64,000 nt of DNA from Berkiella sp963803015 (GCA_963803015.1 CAWDKV010000003.1:558001-622000), one strand, 5' to 3'; counted from the first letter of the stretch, positions 19,632 to 29,668 are shown. Notes: generated from the sequence alone by a model not told the origin. Numbers and translations: made by a program.

Positions 19632-19660
19632 TTAACCTCATCCCTTTTGGATGCTATGAT
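19632..19660 (+). promoter_or_regulatory. Candidate promoter of tRNA-Ser
   Basis: TTAACC (19632-19637), 17-base spacer, TATGAT (19655-19660), then a GC-rich discriminator (GTGCCC) and the mature tRNA 14 bases later. Confidence 0.6.
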
Positions 19661-19674
19661 GTGCCCTTCGCTTC

Positions 19675-19766
19675 GGAGAGATGGCCGAGTGGTCGAAGGC
19701 GCTCCCCTGCTAAGGGAGTATGGGGGTTAAACTCCATCGAGGGTTCGAATCCCTCTCTCTCCGCCA
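19675..19766 (+). tRNA. tRNA-Ser (anticodon GCT)
   Basis: 92 bases with encoded CCA. The acceptor GGAGAGA pairs with TCTCTCC, the long variable arm is typical of tRNA-Ser, the anticodon loop CTGCTAA gives GCT (reads AGC/AGT), and the T-loop GGTTCGAATCC is intact. Confidence 0.97.
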
Positions 19767-19847
19767 AATTAAAATCCTCATTTAAAAGTTTAGAAACTTA
19801 AATTCTACTCAGCTTGCAGCAGACGCCGCTTCTCCTACACTGACAGG

Positions 19848-20690
19848 ATGAACACTATCATTCATAGTTTGCCAGCCTTAAATTCTACTTTACGTCATTC
19901 CCTTTATCAGGGAGAGATTTATCTTGCGCCAAGTCATCCATCCTCTTTAGCCCTTGTTAAAGAGATCAAGCAATTGATAAGTGCTGAGTTAGGGCTAAAG
20001 GACATCCGCCAGGCCCATATGCTCCTGGATGAGCAAACTTTCTTTCAAAAAATAGGATCATTGCGCCGTAAAATATATTGCGAACCAATGTATCAAAAAG
20101 CGATTTTTACATTGCTTGAGATTTGTGGTTTTGATTGCGCTAAAATGGCGGTTGATCCCTTTCGCTTAAGAGTCATCCAACCTTTTGGGCATTTAAATGA
20201 GCGCGCAGCGCCAGTATATTACCCGCACAGAGACACCTGGTATGCTCATCCCCAATCAACGCTTGTTTTATGGGTGCCGCTAGACTCTCTTCAAGAAGAA
20301 GAAACCTTTGAATTTTATCCCGAGTATTTTGCGAGGCCAGTCGAGAATAATTCAAGGGTATTCAACTATGATGATTGGGTAAAAGAGGGTCCAGAGCTAA
20401 AAATAGGATGGCAAGATATCAATTCAGGTAAAACTGCCGTTTATCCCAAATCACAGAAGAATACCGAAATCCAAAACGCATTGGGATTTAGTTGCGAAGA
20501 GGGTCATATGCTATTTTTTTCTGGACAGCATTATCATAAAACAAAACCGCAAATAACGCGTCAAATCCGCTATAGTTTGGATGTGAGATTAGTGCATCTT
20601 GAAGACGAAGCCAATCATTTAGGTCCGCAAAATGTAGATAACCTTTCACGGGGTTATATTTTAAAAGACTACATAAAATATAAACCCTAA
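19848..20690 (+). CDS. Putative 2OG-Fe(II) dioxygenase-like protein
   Basis: 280 residues, no signal peptide. The stretch YYPHRDTWYAHP (near residue 125) offers the H-x-D iron ligands. Near residue 225, FFSGQHYHKTKP followed by TRQIRYSLDVRLV offers the distal histidine and the arginine that binds 2-oxoglutarate. This is the double-stranded beta-helix pattern of phytanoyl-CoA-hydroxylase-like oxygenases. The substrate is unknown. It could serve the biosynthetic genes starting at 24 kb, but a long minus-strand gene lies between. Start ATG 19848 has only a weak ribosome site. Confidence 0.6.
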   Translation: MNTIIHSLPALNSTLRHSLYQGEIYLAPSHPSSLALVKEIKQLISAELGLKDIRQAHMLLDEQTFFQKIGSLRRKIYCEPMYQKAIFTLLEICGFDCAKMAVDPFRLRVIQPFGHLNERAAPVYYPHRDTWYAHPQSTLVLWVPLDSLQEEETFEFYPEYFARPVENNSRVFNYDDWVKEGPELKIGWQDINSGKTAVYPKSQKNTEIQNALGFSCEEGHMLFFSGQHYHKTKPQITRQIRYSLDVRLVHLEDEANHLGPQNVDNLSRGYILKDYIKYKP

Positions 20691-20697
20691 TAAACAA

Positions 20698-23600
20698 CTA
20701 TTTACGCTTTATCTTCAGCGTTTCTTTTGTTTCAGGATTTATTGTGGTTGCAATACTTTTTGAACTCTCTAAAGAAGGCGTAGGCGGAAGTTTGTTTATA
20801 TCAAAATAAAGCGCATTTTTTCCTCGCTCAGCTGTGGGTGCTAAAGCCTGTTCTGGTGTTAAATTAATTCTGCTGGTGAAATAATCACGCACAGCATTGT
20901 TGCCTAAATTGATAGAAAGTTCACCATTGGTCGAGATAAAAACACCAGGTCCTCTTGCGACTGATGGGACAACATAGAGAGTGTCTGGAAGCAAAGAGAG
21001 AGATAATAAATTTTGCGCAACGCTTTTTTCCATTCCAGATTTGTCAGCGAATTTTGTAAATTGCTCTTTAAAAGCATCTCTGACTGCTTGTGAAGAAAAT
21101 TTAATCGCTAATCTCGGTTGTCCGCTATCTGCTACCACCACAGAGAGAATAATGTTTTGAGGGCCTAACACCACGGCAGAAGAGGATGCAGCTGCAGCAG
21201 AGGTGGGATGAGTCGAGCTAGCAAGATAAGAGGTCAGAAGCATTGATTTTTTTTGTAAGGGTTGAGCAGTAGTCGGAGCCGCCGCAGCAGCAGCCACCGC
21301 TGTTGCAGTAGGAACCGGTATAGGAGTCTTGCCAACCTCTCCAACAGAGGAGGAACCGGGAAAGCCTGCAGAGGCTGAGGATGTTGCTACAGGTTGTGTT
21401 CCTTTTTGCACAGTTGCTGTTTTCCACCCAGTTGGTGCCGCCGCAGCTGCGCTTGGCGTCACTTTAGGAGGGGCATTACTTGTTGGAAGGGCACTAGCCT
21501 GTTTGGTAATGGAGGGAGAGACACTTGCCGAAGCGACAGGAATAGCGGCGCTTAACAAGGGGGCAGGGCTGGCAGCCGCCGCCGCAGCTGCAGGCATAGT
21601 GGCACTTAGCATTGGCATAGTAGTTAATCTTGCTTGATGGATAGAATCGATAGCTTCTATTGCACCAGGATCTGCTGTCAGTTTATAGCCATTCACGCCC
21701 CAAAATGCATTGTCACTCACTTTAATGTCCAAACAGGATAAAGCAAAATTAATTTTTTCTGGGGTAGGCGGCGTACCTGGCACGGAAGATTTTGTATTAC
21801 TTTTTGTATTCATGGCTGTAACGTGTGGAGAATCTTTGCCAAATCGTTGTTCTACTGCCAAGTAAAGACTTTTGGCCATCTCAGGTGTTAAATGAATTGT
21901 TCTTAAGGAATTTTCATAAGCACGCTTTATTTTTACAACACTTTCTAGAGGACAATTAATAACATAGCCTTCGTGCTCACTTGGTTCGATGCCACCGGGT
22001 TCGCTGATTTTAATGTTAAGCAACATAAAGGCTCTTCGCAGCTTATCAGGACCGTTAGATAATCCGGCTAAAGCTTCTGGCCCGCGTTCTGCCATCACTT
22101 GTGTATAAAGACTCCGCTCCATGGCCGTAGTGAGTTGCAAGCTTTGACTTTGTGTTGTGGAGAATTTTTTGTTAAATTCAGCTTGTAAAGCCGGGTCAGT
22201 TAATTTTGCAAAAACACTGGTTCTTAGAGCGTTAAAATTTTTTGATTGAATTAAATCAACAATGATCTTATCTGGTAAAGATTGAAAAACCCTTAAATTT
22301 CCTGTTGCGACTTCAGCGGTCAAAATGCTGGCAATGGTATCTATATTTTTACTGGATTGTAAGAGTTGTGGTAGTGATTTTTCATCAAATTCAAAATCGG
22401 CTCCAACGGAAGCATTTTTGTGATCTAGTTTTCCATTGATATTCTCAAATTGTTTTACTCTTTCAGAAAACAACTTTTTGGCCCTGTCAGGGTATTGTGT
22501 GTTGTAAAATTGAGCAAAATTTAAAGCGATTGTTCCATGATGATTGACAAAGTTTCCCTTCATTTCTGGGACGTATAAAATAAATTCATCAAAGTGCGGA
22601 GAGTCTTTTATGATGGCATATTCTGCATTAAATCGCGCCGCAATGTCGCTACATTCTTTTTTGCTTAAAGGTCTAGAAAGTGCAAAATCTCTATAATTGG
22701 TATTAATGAATGTAAATAAATTTTCTTCCACATTTTGCCCAGTACGTAGTGATTCTTTTACATTACGCGCTAACGCTAAACTTAAAGCAGGCTTGTTATC
22801 GAGGGCCGCACCAAAATCTGCTGCAGTTAACTTATTAGTAGTACAAAAGATATTCACTTCCCCTAAGAAAAATTGGATCATGATGGAGAGTTGCTCAGGA
22901 TTGGCGGCTGTTACTAGATTAAACTGGCTTTCTAATCTTAAACTATTCCAAAAATCATCAGCAAGGCAAAAGCCAATAATGTTGGTGACATAACCTTCAA
23001 TATTATTTTTATCTGCTTCATCAAAGCCGGTCCAGTTATCCATGTTGGCTTTGGTCGCAGGTAATATTGGCGGTTTGGCGGTTTGGTCCAAGGTAAGCAC
23101 TGCAGTTTCTTTGCTAGGGTAACGTTGCTTAATTTCACGTAAAATTTGTGCTTTTAGTGCTTCAAAATCAGCTTCAGAATTAATTGAACGACCACGAAAA
23201 GCTTCTAAAACGGCATTTTGTACTAAAGATTTGGCGTCTTGTTTTGGACCTATTACTAAAGTTGCAAATTCGGTTCTTAAAGTGGACCCGAGGTTTCTTA
23301 CCTCAGATCTCACCTCGTCTTTTGAGCTAAATCCAAACCCCCCCCCTCCCTCTCTGCTTGGAGAAAAGATAGGGTTAACTGTTTTTAGCACCGGATCAGG
23401 GTGAAGGGGGCTTAAACGCATACTAAATATATTGCTTTTTTGTGCCATGATGCGTTGTATAGCGTCGGGATAGTTTGGATAAGAGCCACTCAAGCAAAAC
23501 AAACTAGGATGATTTTGAATTTCTTTTAATGCTTTAATATATTCTACAACTTGTCGCGCTCTATCGATTTTTAGATCTTTAGTGCGACCTTCTGGCAGAG

Positions 23601-23841
23601 TGGCAATATCTCTATCAAGTGCTAATTTATAGCGTTCAAGTTCATGAAGCGCTGATGCCCTTTTTACATCGGCCCCGACATCCTTGCCAAAGAATTTTTG
23701 TAATTCTATAACAGTTTGACAAGTGTTATCCAAACCAATACTCTCGCCGCCGACTAAAGGCATGAGTAAATGCACTTGATTTGTCTTCGGGTCAACATAA
23801 ATATACTTTTGACTTGTAGGTTCACTGCATTTAATTTTCAT
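20698..23841 (-). CDS. Large Ala/Ser/Pro-rich protein of unknown function (effector-like)
   Basis: 1047 residues; I recognise no domain. Residues 1-720 look globular and mostly helical, beginning MKIKCSEPTSQKYIYVDP. Residues about 740-900 are low-complexity with several alanine runs (AAAAAAA near 753, AAAAA near 800, AAAAAA near 850) in a Ser/Thr/Pro context. A second folded part follows, ending in a basic tail (ETKETLKIKRK). Alanine codons in the runs are mixed, so simple triplet expansion is unlikely. No signal peptide or membrane segment. It shares its style with the 1034-residue protein at 34.3 kb. Being a secreted host-directed protein is an inference from size, composition and lineage. 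Confidence 0.6.
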   Translation of the reverse strand: MKIKCSEPTSQKYIYVDPKTNQVHLLMPLVGGESIGLDNTCQTVIELQKFFGKDVGADVKRASALHELERYKLALDRDIATLPEGRTKDLKIDRARQVVEYIKALKEIQNHPSLFCLSGSYPNYPDAIQRIMAQKSNIFSMRLSPLHPDPVLKTVNPIFSPSREGGGGFGFSSKDEVRSEVRNLGSTLRTEFATLVIGPKQDAKSLVQNAVLEAFRGRSINSEADFEALKAQILREIKQRYPSKETAVLTLDQTAKPPILPATKANMDNWTGFDEADKNNIEGYVTNIIGFCLADDFWNSLRLESQFNLVTAANPEQLSIMIQFFLGEVNIFCTTNKLTAADFGAALDNKPALSLALARNVKESLRTGQNVEENLFTFINTNYRDFALSRPLSKKECSDIAARFNAEYAIIKDSPHFDEFILYVPEMKGNFVNHHGTIALNFAQFYNTQYPDRAKKLFSERVKQFENINGKLDHKNASVGADFEFDEKSLPQLLQSSKNIDTIASILTAEVATGNLRVFQSLPDKIIVDLIQSKNFNALRTSVFAKLTDPALQAEFNKKFSTTQSQSLQLTTAMERSLYTQVMAERGPEALAGLSNGPDKLRRAFMLLNIKISEPGGIEPSEHEGYVINCPLESVVKIKRAYENSLRTIHLTPEMAKSLYLAVEQRFGKDSPHVTAMNTKSNTKSSVPGTPPTPEKINFALSCLDIKVSDNAFWGVNGYKLTADPGAIEAIDSIHQARLTTMPMLSATMPAAAAAAASPAPLLSAAIPVASASVSPSITKQASALPTSNAPPKVTPSAAAAAPTGWKTATVQKGTQPVATSSASAGFPGSSSVGEVGKTPIPVPTATAVAAAAAAPTTAQPLQKKSMLLTSYLASSTHPTSAAAASSSAVVLGPQNIILSVVVADSGQPRLAIKFSSQAVRDAFKEQFTKFADKSGMEKSVAQNLLSLSLLPDTLYVVPSVARGPGVFISTNGELSINLGNNAVRDYFTSRINLTPEQALAPTAERGKNALYFDINKLPPTPSLESSKSIATTINPETKETLKIKRK

Positions 23842-23985
23842 GACTTAGTCCTTAAAAACTTTGATTTTCTAAGGATTAGAGTGTGAAAATTGCAGAATAA
23901 GTTCCACTAATCACTGAAAGAGGTGTGTATATAAGATCAAGTTACTCAGGTATATAATGAGATATCAGCTTAGGATGTGTGAGTG

Positions 23986-24774
23986 ATGTTTGGAATAAAG
24001 ACTGAAGAACAAGGATTGGAAGTGATGGCGACTTATTCGGCTTGGGATAAGTACATGGGGCATATTTGGTATAATTTGCTACATTTCTGTAATTTACAGG
24101 AAGAATGCACAGTGATTGAATTTGCAGGTGGCAATTCAGTCAAAATTGCAGATGCCTTGCAAAAGACTAATTTTAGAGGAAAGTTATATCTCGTTGATCC
24201 TTGTCAAACTGTCTTAGAAAAGCTCTTAGAAAAGTATGCACAATTCATTCCTCATGCCAAGATTTACCCCGTTTGTTCTCGACTAAGTGATAGTCTTAAT
24301 GCTTTACCTCATAAACCTGATTTTCTTATTGCAAATCACGCCTTAGATGATTTGCTTTTATCAAAAGCGCTAGGTAATAAAGCAAGCGAGGATTTCTTTA
24401 GCTGGTCTCTTAATGATGAGGAAATCGCTTTGCCAGATTTACAAGAGATTTGGCAAAAATTAGAGAATAACAAATTGCAACTTGAACAGAATAAAGAAGA
24501 AGTATGCAATGAGCTTATTCTCACCATGAACAAATTAGAAGCGAGATGTTTTATCATCAATCAATATGCGAGCTATGTTTTGAATGTAAACGAGTTGTCT
24601 TCATTAAATTTACATGCAAAAGAAATATTATTTAAGTTAAGAAATTACTATCATGATAAATTGCTAGACGATAAGGTAATACAAATGCTATTGAGCGCAA
24701 ATAAAAATTATAATAATTTGCAAATAGGACATGAGGTATTAAATGCTGGTCATTGGCTAATAAAAAATGCGTAG
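23986..24774 (+). CDS. Putative class I SAM-dependent methyltransferase-like protein
   Basis: 262 residues from ATG 23986 (a GTG immediately upstream is also in frame). A Rossmann-like region shows VIEFAGGNS near residue 43 (in the place of the glycine-rich motif I), LYLVDPCQ near 68 (acidic residue after strand 2) and PDFLIANHALDDLLL near 107 (strand 4 region). This arrangement fits a SAM-binding fold, but motif I is atypical. The C-terminal half is helical and unassigned. The next gene overlaps or starts within 12 bases of its stop, so the two are probably co-translated. Confidence 0.5.
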   Translation: MFGIKTEEQGLEVMATYSAWDKYMGHIWYNLLHFCNLQEECTVIEFAGGNSVKIADALQKTNFRGKLYLVDPCQTVLEKLLEKYAQFIPHAKIYPVCSRLSDSLNALPHKPDFLIANHALDDLLLSKALGNKASEDFFSWSLNDEEIALPDLQEIWQKLENNKLQLEQNKEEVCNELILTMNKLEARCFIINQYASYVLNVNELSSLNLHAKEILFKLRNYYHDKLLDDKVIQMLLSANKNYNNLQIGHEVLNAGHWLIKNA

Positions 24775-24785
24775 TTGCAGAATGT

Positions 24786-26714
24786 ATGCGTAATAACCTT
24801 TTGTCAGAAATTCCTGAGAGTGTTGTGCGTCTAGGTGAAACCACTTTTATCAAAGTCCCTCTTTATAAAGCGAAAGACAGCTATCAGCCTATCTATATTA
24901 ACCAAGCGCTTTTTGTTGAATATATTTCTAAAAATAAGCATTTTAATTGGATCAATGCGGCCAGTATGCTTTCAAATTTATTTAGTAATACACTCAATAA
25001 AGAAAATGCTACTGGTTTGCAAGTCGGGTGGGCTTATTGCGATAAACAGTTTGATCCCTCAGATTTATCACTCTCTGGTAACAGTGGTTCTGGACGTGCT
25101 TACTATGTGGGAAAACGGTTTAACATTAAGGGTGAAAAGACGCCTTTAGCTGTTGCAAAGAAGAAGCAATATAATGATGGCATCTTGAGTATGGAAGATG
25201 GCTTGTGGGAAACCATTGTAGCGAATGCTTTACAAAATAGCTTTCATCTCAACATTTTTTCTGTATTGGCGGTTTTAAAGCTTAATCAAACTTGTACCAG
25301 ACCTTATCAAGGCTCGGAAGTTGTTTTACCACAGGTACAAATTATACGAATTGATCAAAATAGATCATTAGATCGAATATCGCATGCTTTTTACCAAAAA
25401 AAACCGTTCAAAAAAGAGCAATTAAAAGAGATCGCGCAACATTTTGGTGTGCTTGAAGCGGATAAGTTTATTGACAGAATAGAACATGGTATGTGGTCAG
25501 CAGGAAATGTATCGCCGCAAGGGCACCTGATTGATCTGCAAACGGTTTGTGGAGTAAAGGGGCGACATCCACAATATAGTGCGACAAAATACCACGCAGA
25601 AAATTATTTTGGTTTTGAATATGCAGGGCAACTCAAAATATTGCAAAGCTTAGTAGATTTCTTAGCGACAAATCCAGAAGAGGTAAGCTATGATTTTCTC
25701 GAAAATGAAATGCTTACTCGTATGCAAGGAGAGCTCTTAGAAGGGTTTGTCTATTTAATGGGGTTTGCTCAACAAGATAAAATTGTGGAAAAATTCCATG
25801 CCGAATTAGTATCGTTAGTTGAAGAGTTTAGTTTTCATGCAAGAAGCTGCTATTTTAGAAAGGCAGATTTATGTTGTAATAGCGCAATTTCTTTATTGCT
25901 GCACCTATATGATTTTTCTTTATTTTTTAGATTTTTCCCACTATTGAAAAAAGTGAAAAATTTATCCCCAGAGGATTGTTTAAAGAGAATGCTAGGGGGA
26001 AATATAGCTAATGAGGATTTTGCTCTCTTTAGCAAACAGTCTCTCAATACTGATGATGAGTATTTAATAACAAATGTGCTAAGTCAATTCAAAAAATACT
26101 TTGTCACTAATAGTGAAGAAGTGCATATTTCAAGTGAAGTCATATTAGCGTTTATAAAAAAATATAATTTTCTGTTTGATAAAATCGTGGATTTTTTCAA
26201 AATGGACCTTGACGAAGTGATGGCTCGTGCTTATATCCTCAATGAAGATAGATATTATATGTTCCCGGCTTGTAATTTGAGTTTTTATCTGAGTTTCAAT
26301 CATGATAAACAATCTGAGAAGTTCACGAGCAAGCTTATTGACCTTACTATTAAAGCTTGCCAAAGAAACCCAGATTTTATGCAGGAGTATATCGCTAATC
26401 TGCGGATTTACAAGGAAGGATATACTTATTTCTTGCTAGATGGAAAAGGAAGATATCAAATAGTTATTGTGCTCTTTGAGGATGAGAAGCAAAATCTTAA
26501 TAGAGATCAGGTAGAAATGATATTTGATGACAAATCATACATTATAACGAAAATGGACTCTCACACGGATGTGAAATATTGCACACAAAAAATGTCTATG
26601 CATACTTTGCTCGATGGATTTTCAAGAAATTATTCAATAAACTATTCGAAAATTAAAATTCAAAGTGAGCAAAAAGAGTTCTCCCTTACACCTCTGGTCA
26701 AAATAAGCTTCTAG
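24786..26714 (+). CDS. SelO-like (UPF0061) kinase-fold protein, divergent
   Basis: 642 residues from ATG 24786; a TTG at 24753 would add 11 residues and overlap the previous gene. Residues about 95-165 resemble the SelO N-lobe order: GSGRAYYVGKRF, then KGEKTPLA and SMEDGLWETIVANAL. Residues 233-250 (HGMWSAGN followed by HLIDLQT) resemble the catalytic N and D segment, and FGFEYAGQLKILQSL resembles the helix after it. SelO transfers AMP from ATP to protein side chains; E. coli SelO is about 480 residues, so the C-terminal 300 residues here are extra. I rate family membership as likely but distant. A repeat element starts two bases after its stop. Confidence 0.5.
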   Translation: MRNNLLSEIPESVVRLGETTFIKVPLYKAKDSYQPIYINQALFVEYISKNKHFNWINAASMLSNLFSNTLNKENATGLQVGWAYCDKQFDPSDLSLSGNSGSGRAYYVGKRFNIKGEKTPLAVAKKKQYNDGILSMEDGLWETIVANALQNSFHLNIFSVLAVLKLNQTCTRPYQGSEVVLPQVQIIRIDQNRSLDRISHAFYQKKPFKKEQLKEIAQHFGVLEADKFIDRIEHGMWSAGNVSPQGHLIDLQTVCGVKGRHPQYSATKYHAENYFGFEYAGQLKILQSLVDFLATNPEEVSYDFLENEMLTRMQGELLEGFVYLMGFAQQDKIVEKFHAELVSLVEEFSFHARSCYFRKADLCCNSAISLLLHLYDFSLFFRFFPLLKKVKNLSPEDCLKRMLGGNIANEDFALFSKQSLNTDDEYLITNVLSQFKKYFVTNSEEVHISSEVILAFIKKYNFLFDKIVDFFKMDLDEVMARAYILNEDRYYMFPACNLSFYLSFNHDKQSEKFTSKLIDLTIKACQRNPDFMQEYIANLRIYKEGYTYFLLDGKGRYQIVIVLFEDEKQNLNRDQVEMIFDDKSYIITKMDSHTDVKYCTQKMSMHTLLDGFSRNYSINYSKIKIQSEQKEFSLTPLVKISF

Positions 26715-26715
26715 A

Positions 26716-26740
26716 TACCCTTCCCAGATGAATTTTTGGC
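26716..26740 (+). repeat. Copy 3 of the dispersed TACCCTTCCCAGATGAATTT element end
   Basis: Shares about 22 of the first 24 bases with 9439 and 10861. It begins two bases after the stop of the SelO-like gene. No matching opposite end was seen before the next gene at 26870. Confidence 0.7.
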
Positions 26741-26869
26741 TATTCGACTTATCTTTTAAAAAGGGATTAGGTCAGGTAATGCACTTTTGTTGTTTCGCGG
26801 ATTACTTGAAGTATAGCGAGCCCTCCCGTATATTTTTGATTATGCTAGAAAAAATGGATCTAAGATTTG

Positions 26870-27754
26870 ATGAAAGCCATAGTCAAGGAGAAGTCATCTT
26901 TAAAACTACAAAGTCGGGCAAAGCCACTTCTTGAGCAAAACCAAAACGTCATTATCAAAGTGGCTATTTGTGGCTTATGTAGAACGGATATGTATGTGGC
27001 GCAGGGGCTGCTTTCCACTCAAGAGTCTATTATCCCGGGCCATGAATTTTCAGGTGTTGTAGAGGCGGTCAGTGCGGACGTCAGGCATGTTAACTTAGGG
27101 GATAAAGTAGCGGTATTTCCTTTTTTTCAACAAAATAATCAGCAAGTGGCCTTAGGGGTTGATGTAGATGGCGCCTTCGCTGAATTTATTAAAGTGCCTG
27201 CCTCAATAGTTTATAAAGTACCGGAAAATCTTTCTTTTAAAGAAGCCGCGTATCTAGAGCCCCTTGCCGCTTCTTTGGCTGTACTTGATATGCCAATTCA
27301 CCCCAAAGACAAAGGGCTCATTTTTGGCGATAATCGTATTGCGACTCTGACCAAATACTTATTAGAAAATCACGGCTTTGACGGTGTGGATATAGCAGAT
27401 CTGGCACAATACCCTCAGCTAAAACATAATTCTTATGATTATATTATTGAAACTCTAGCTAATGAGCACACCATTGCAGCCATTATTAATCTTATCAAAC
27501 CCAAAGGCATTCTTATCTTAAAAAGTAGACCTCACCAGGGGATTCCCTTTCCTGTCGCTCAAATAGTGAAAAAGGAAATTAAAATATTACCCGCTTATTA
27601 TGGAAATTTTCAAACATGCATCGACTTATTAGCATCTAAAAAAATAGATATTCTTTCCTTGTTAGGTGAGACTTACTCTTTTGAAGAGGCAGTTGATATA
27701 TTGCAGGGAAAAAATCAAGTGAATGACAATAAAAAAATATTCTTTAAGCCATAA
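26870..27754 (+). CDS. Zinc-type medium-chain dehydrogenase, shortened
   Basis: 294 residues from ATG 26870; typical members have 340-360. The GroES-like half is recognisable: CGLCRTDMY (catalytic-zinc cysteine), IIPGHEFSGVV (His-Glu pair) and LGDKVAVFP. The four-cysteine structural-zinc lobe is missing, and the NAD(P)-binding glycine motif is eroded (IFGDNRIATL instead of a GxGxxG form). It may be a reductase with altered cofactor use or a degraded enzyme. The asnB-type gene begins three bases after its stop, so it is the first gene of a five-gene operon. Confidence 0.78.
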   Translation: MKAIVKEKSSLKLQSRAKPLLEQNQNVIIKVAICGLCRTDMYVAQGLLSTQESIIPGHEFSGVVEAVSADVRHVNLGDKVAVFPFFQQNNQQVALGVDVDGAFAEFIKVPASIVYKVPENLSFKEAAYLEPLAASLAVLDMPIHPKDKGLIFGDNRIATLTKYLLENHGFDGVDIADLAQYPQLKHNSYDYIIETLANEHTIAAIINLIKPKGILILKSRPHQGIPFPVAQIVKKEIKILPAYYGNFQTCIDLLASKKIDILSLLGETYSFEEAVDILQGKNQVNDNKKIFFKP

Positions 27755-27757
27755 AAT

Positions 27758-29653
27758 ATGTGCGGCATAGTTGGGGTTTTCTCCCGCGAAAAAAAGATTG
27801 AAAAATCACACTTAATAGAAGCGACAAGACGCTTATCACATCGTGGACCAGATGGCGAAGGGGTCTGGTTATCTTCTTGTGGCAGAATAGGTTTAGGTCA
27901 CAGAAGATTAAGCATTGTTGATATTGAGGGGGGACAACAACCTCTAGTCTCAAGTGATAATCAAATTTGTGTTAGCGTCAATGGTGAATTTTATGATGAC
28001 GCAATTATTCGATCTCAACTTGAGGAAAAAGGATATAAATTTCGAACGCGCTCCGATAGTGAATTATTAATTCATCTTTATCAAGAATATGGCTTAGACT
28101 GCGTCCACAAATTGCGCGGTGAATTTGCTTTTATTCTCTTTGATGCCAAACAGCATAAAATAATTGCGGCGCGTGATAGATTTGGCATTAAGCCACTTTG
28201 TTATCATTTCTCGCAAGAAGGGGAATGTGTGCTTGCCTCCGAGGCAAAAGCGCTTTTAGCCTTTGGTATCAAAGCGCAATGGAATGACTATGCTTTCTTT
28301 CATACCAGCTGTTTTCAATATAAAGCTTTAGATCAAACCTTATTTAAAGATATTTTCCAGATTCTGCCAGGACAGTTATTGATTTATGATGGTAAAAAGA
28401 TTGAACTGAAACAATATTGGGATCTAGACTATCCCTTAAGTACTGATGTTGAAAAGCTACATACGTTAAGTGATTTTGAAGTCCTGCTACAAGATAAATT
28501 TAGCGAAGCTATTGCTTGCCGTTTAAGAGCGGATGAAGATAAATTGTGCTGTCACTTAAGTGGTGGTATTGATTCGGCATCTATTGCCTCTTTTGCAAGT
28601 GAGATCAGAGGTAAACCGCTGCCCTGTTTTTCTGTTTCCTTTAGCCATGATCAATATGATGAGTCACACCTTGCGTGTAATTTGGCTAAACATATTAATG
28701 CGCCGTTACAACTTGTAAAGGTAGAAGAAAAAGATATCATCAAAGTCCTATCAGATGCGGTCTATTATAGTGAATCTTTTGCTATCAATGCGCATTTGGC
28801 AGCTAAATATATTTTAAATCAAGAAATTAAAAGACAAGGGTTTAAAATTGCTTTATCCGGCGAAGGCGCAGATGAATTGTTTTTAGGCTACCCGCATTTT
28901 AAACATGATTTTCTAGAGGGGAATGTAGGGGCTTTGTTTGAGAAGAATCCGCTTGTCAATGGGGTGCAAATTACACAAGAGCCTTCTTTGTCATTAGCAG
29001 CAGTCAATGAGGAATTGGGATTTATTCCACATTTTTTTAAAGCTAAGGCTGCTATTGGTTTAAAAGTGCATCAATTGTTGACGAAAGAGTTTAAACAGAA
29101 ATTCTCTATTGATAAAGTATTTTCTGAGGCGTTAACAAAATGGGGTATATCTGAACAATTGAAAAATAGAGATAATATCCACAAATCGACTTATCTTTGG
29201 ATAAAATATGCTCTGGCAAGTTATATTTTAAAAGCGCTGGGCGATGGCTGTGAAATGGCGCATGGCATAGAAGGCAGGGTTCCCTTTTTAGATCATCACT
29301 TATTTGAATTGGTTAAAAAAATCCCCTCTCAGTTAAAAATATATCAGCAAAAAGAAAAATATATATTACGAGAGATAGTAAAAGATAAAGTGACCTATGA
29401 GATTTACAACAGGCAAAAGCATGCTTTTATGGCCCCTCCCTTAGGGTTGCTAAAAAGTAAGTTGGGAATGGAATTTGCTAATGATGAATTGCGCTCAAAG
29501 GATTTTCGAAAAAATCCTTTTTATGATTTTAGTAAAGTGGGCCAATTCTTAGATTCATTCTCATCCAAGAACTTTCAGGCGCACATTTCAAGTGAGCCAG
29601 TTTTAATGATATTGTTGACAAGTCATCTATTTGGAAAACGTTATGGATTATAA
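27758..29653 (+). CDS. asnB: Asparagine synthetase (glutamine-hydrolysing) family
   Basis: 631 residues. N-terminal nucleophile Cys2 (MCGIVGVF), the RGPDGEG motif and the glutaminase domain (1-210) are followed by the ATP-dependent synthetase domain with the SGGIDSASIASFA pyrophosphate loop near 270 and ALSGEGADELFLGYP near 370. Family members amidate aspartate; in biosynthetic clusters they also form other amides or cyclise peptides and beta-lactams. Its tight placement between a dehydrogenase, a methyltransferase and an NRPS-like gene suggests a dedicated role rather than general asparagine supply. Confidence 0.92.
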   Translation: MCGIVGVFSREKKIEKSHLIEATRRLSHRGPDGEGVWLSSCGRIGLGHRRLSIVDIEGGQQPLVSSDNQICVSVNGEFYDDAIIRSQLEEKGYKFRTRSDSELLIHLYQEYGLDCVHKLRGEFAFILFDAKQHKIIAARDRFGIKPLCYHFSQEGECVLASEAKALLAFGIKAQWNDYAFFHTSCFQYKALDQTLFKDIFQILPGQLLIYDGKKIELKQYWDLDYPLSTDVEKLHTLSDFEVLLQDKFSEAIACRLRADEDKLCCHLSGGIDSASIASFASEIRGKPLPCFSVSFSHDQYDESHLACNLAKHINAPLQLVKVEEKDIIKVLSDAVYYSESFAINAHLAAKYILNQEIKRQGFKIALSGEGADELFLGYPHFKHDFLEGNVGALFEKNPLVNGVQITQEPSLSLAAVNEELGFIPHFFKAKAAIGLKVHQLLTKEFKQKFSIDKVFSEALTKWGISEQLKNRDNIHKSTYLWIKYALASYILKALGDGCEMAHGIEGRVPFLDHHLFELVKKIPSQLKIYQQKEKYILREIVKDKVTYEIYNRQKHAFMAPPLGLLKSKLGMEFANDELRSKDFRKNPFYDFSKVGQFLDSFSSKNFQAHISSEPVLMILLTSHLFGKRYGL

Positions 29654-29668
29654 TCTTGAGAGGAAATA

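Noticed and set aside
26728..26934. Plus-strand frame of 68 codons between the SelO-like gene and the dehydrogenase
   Set aside because: It starts inside the repeat element, overlaps the dehydrogenase start in another frame, and has no family resemblance or ribosome site.
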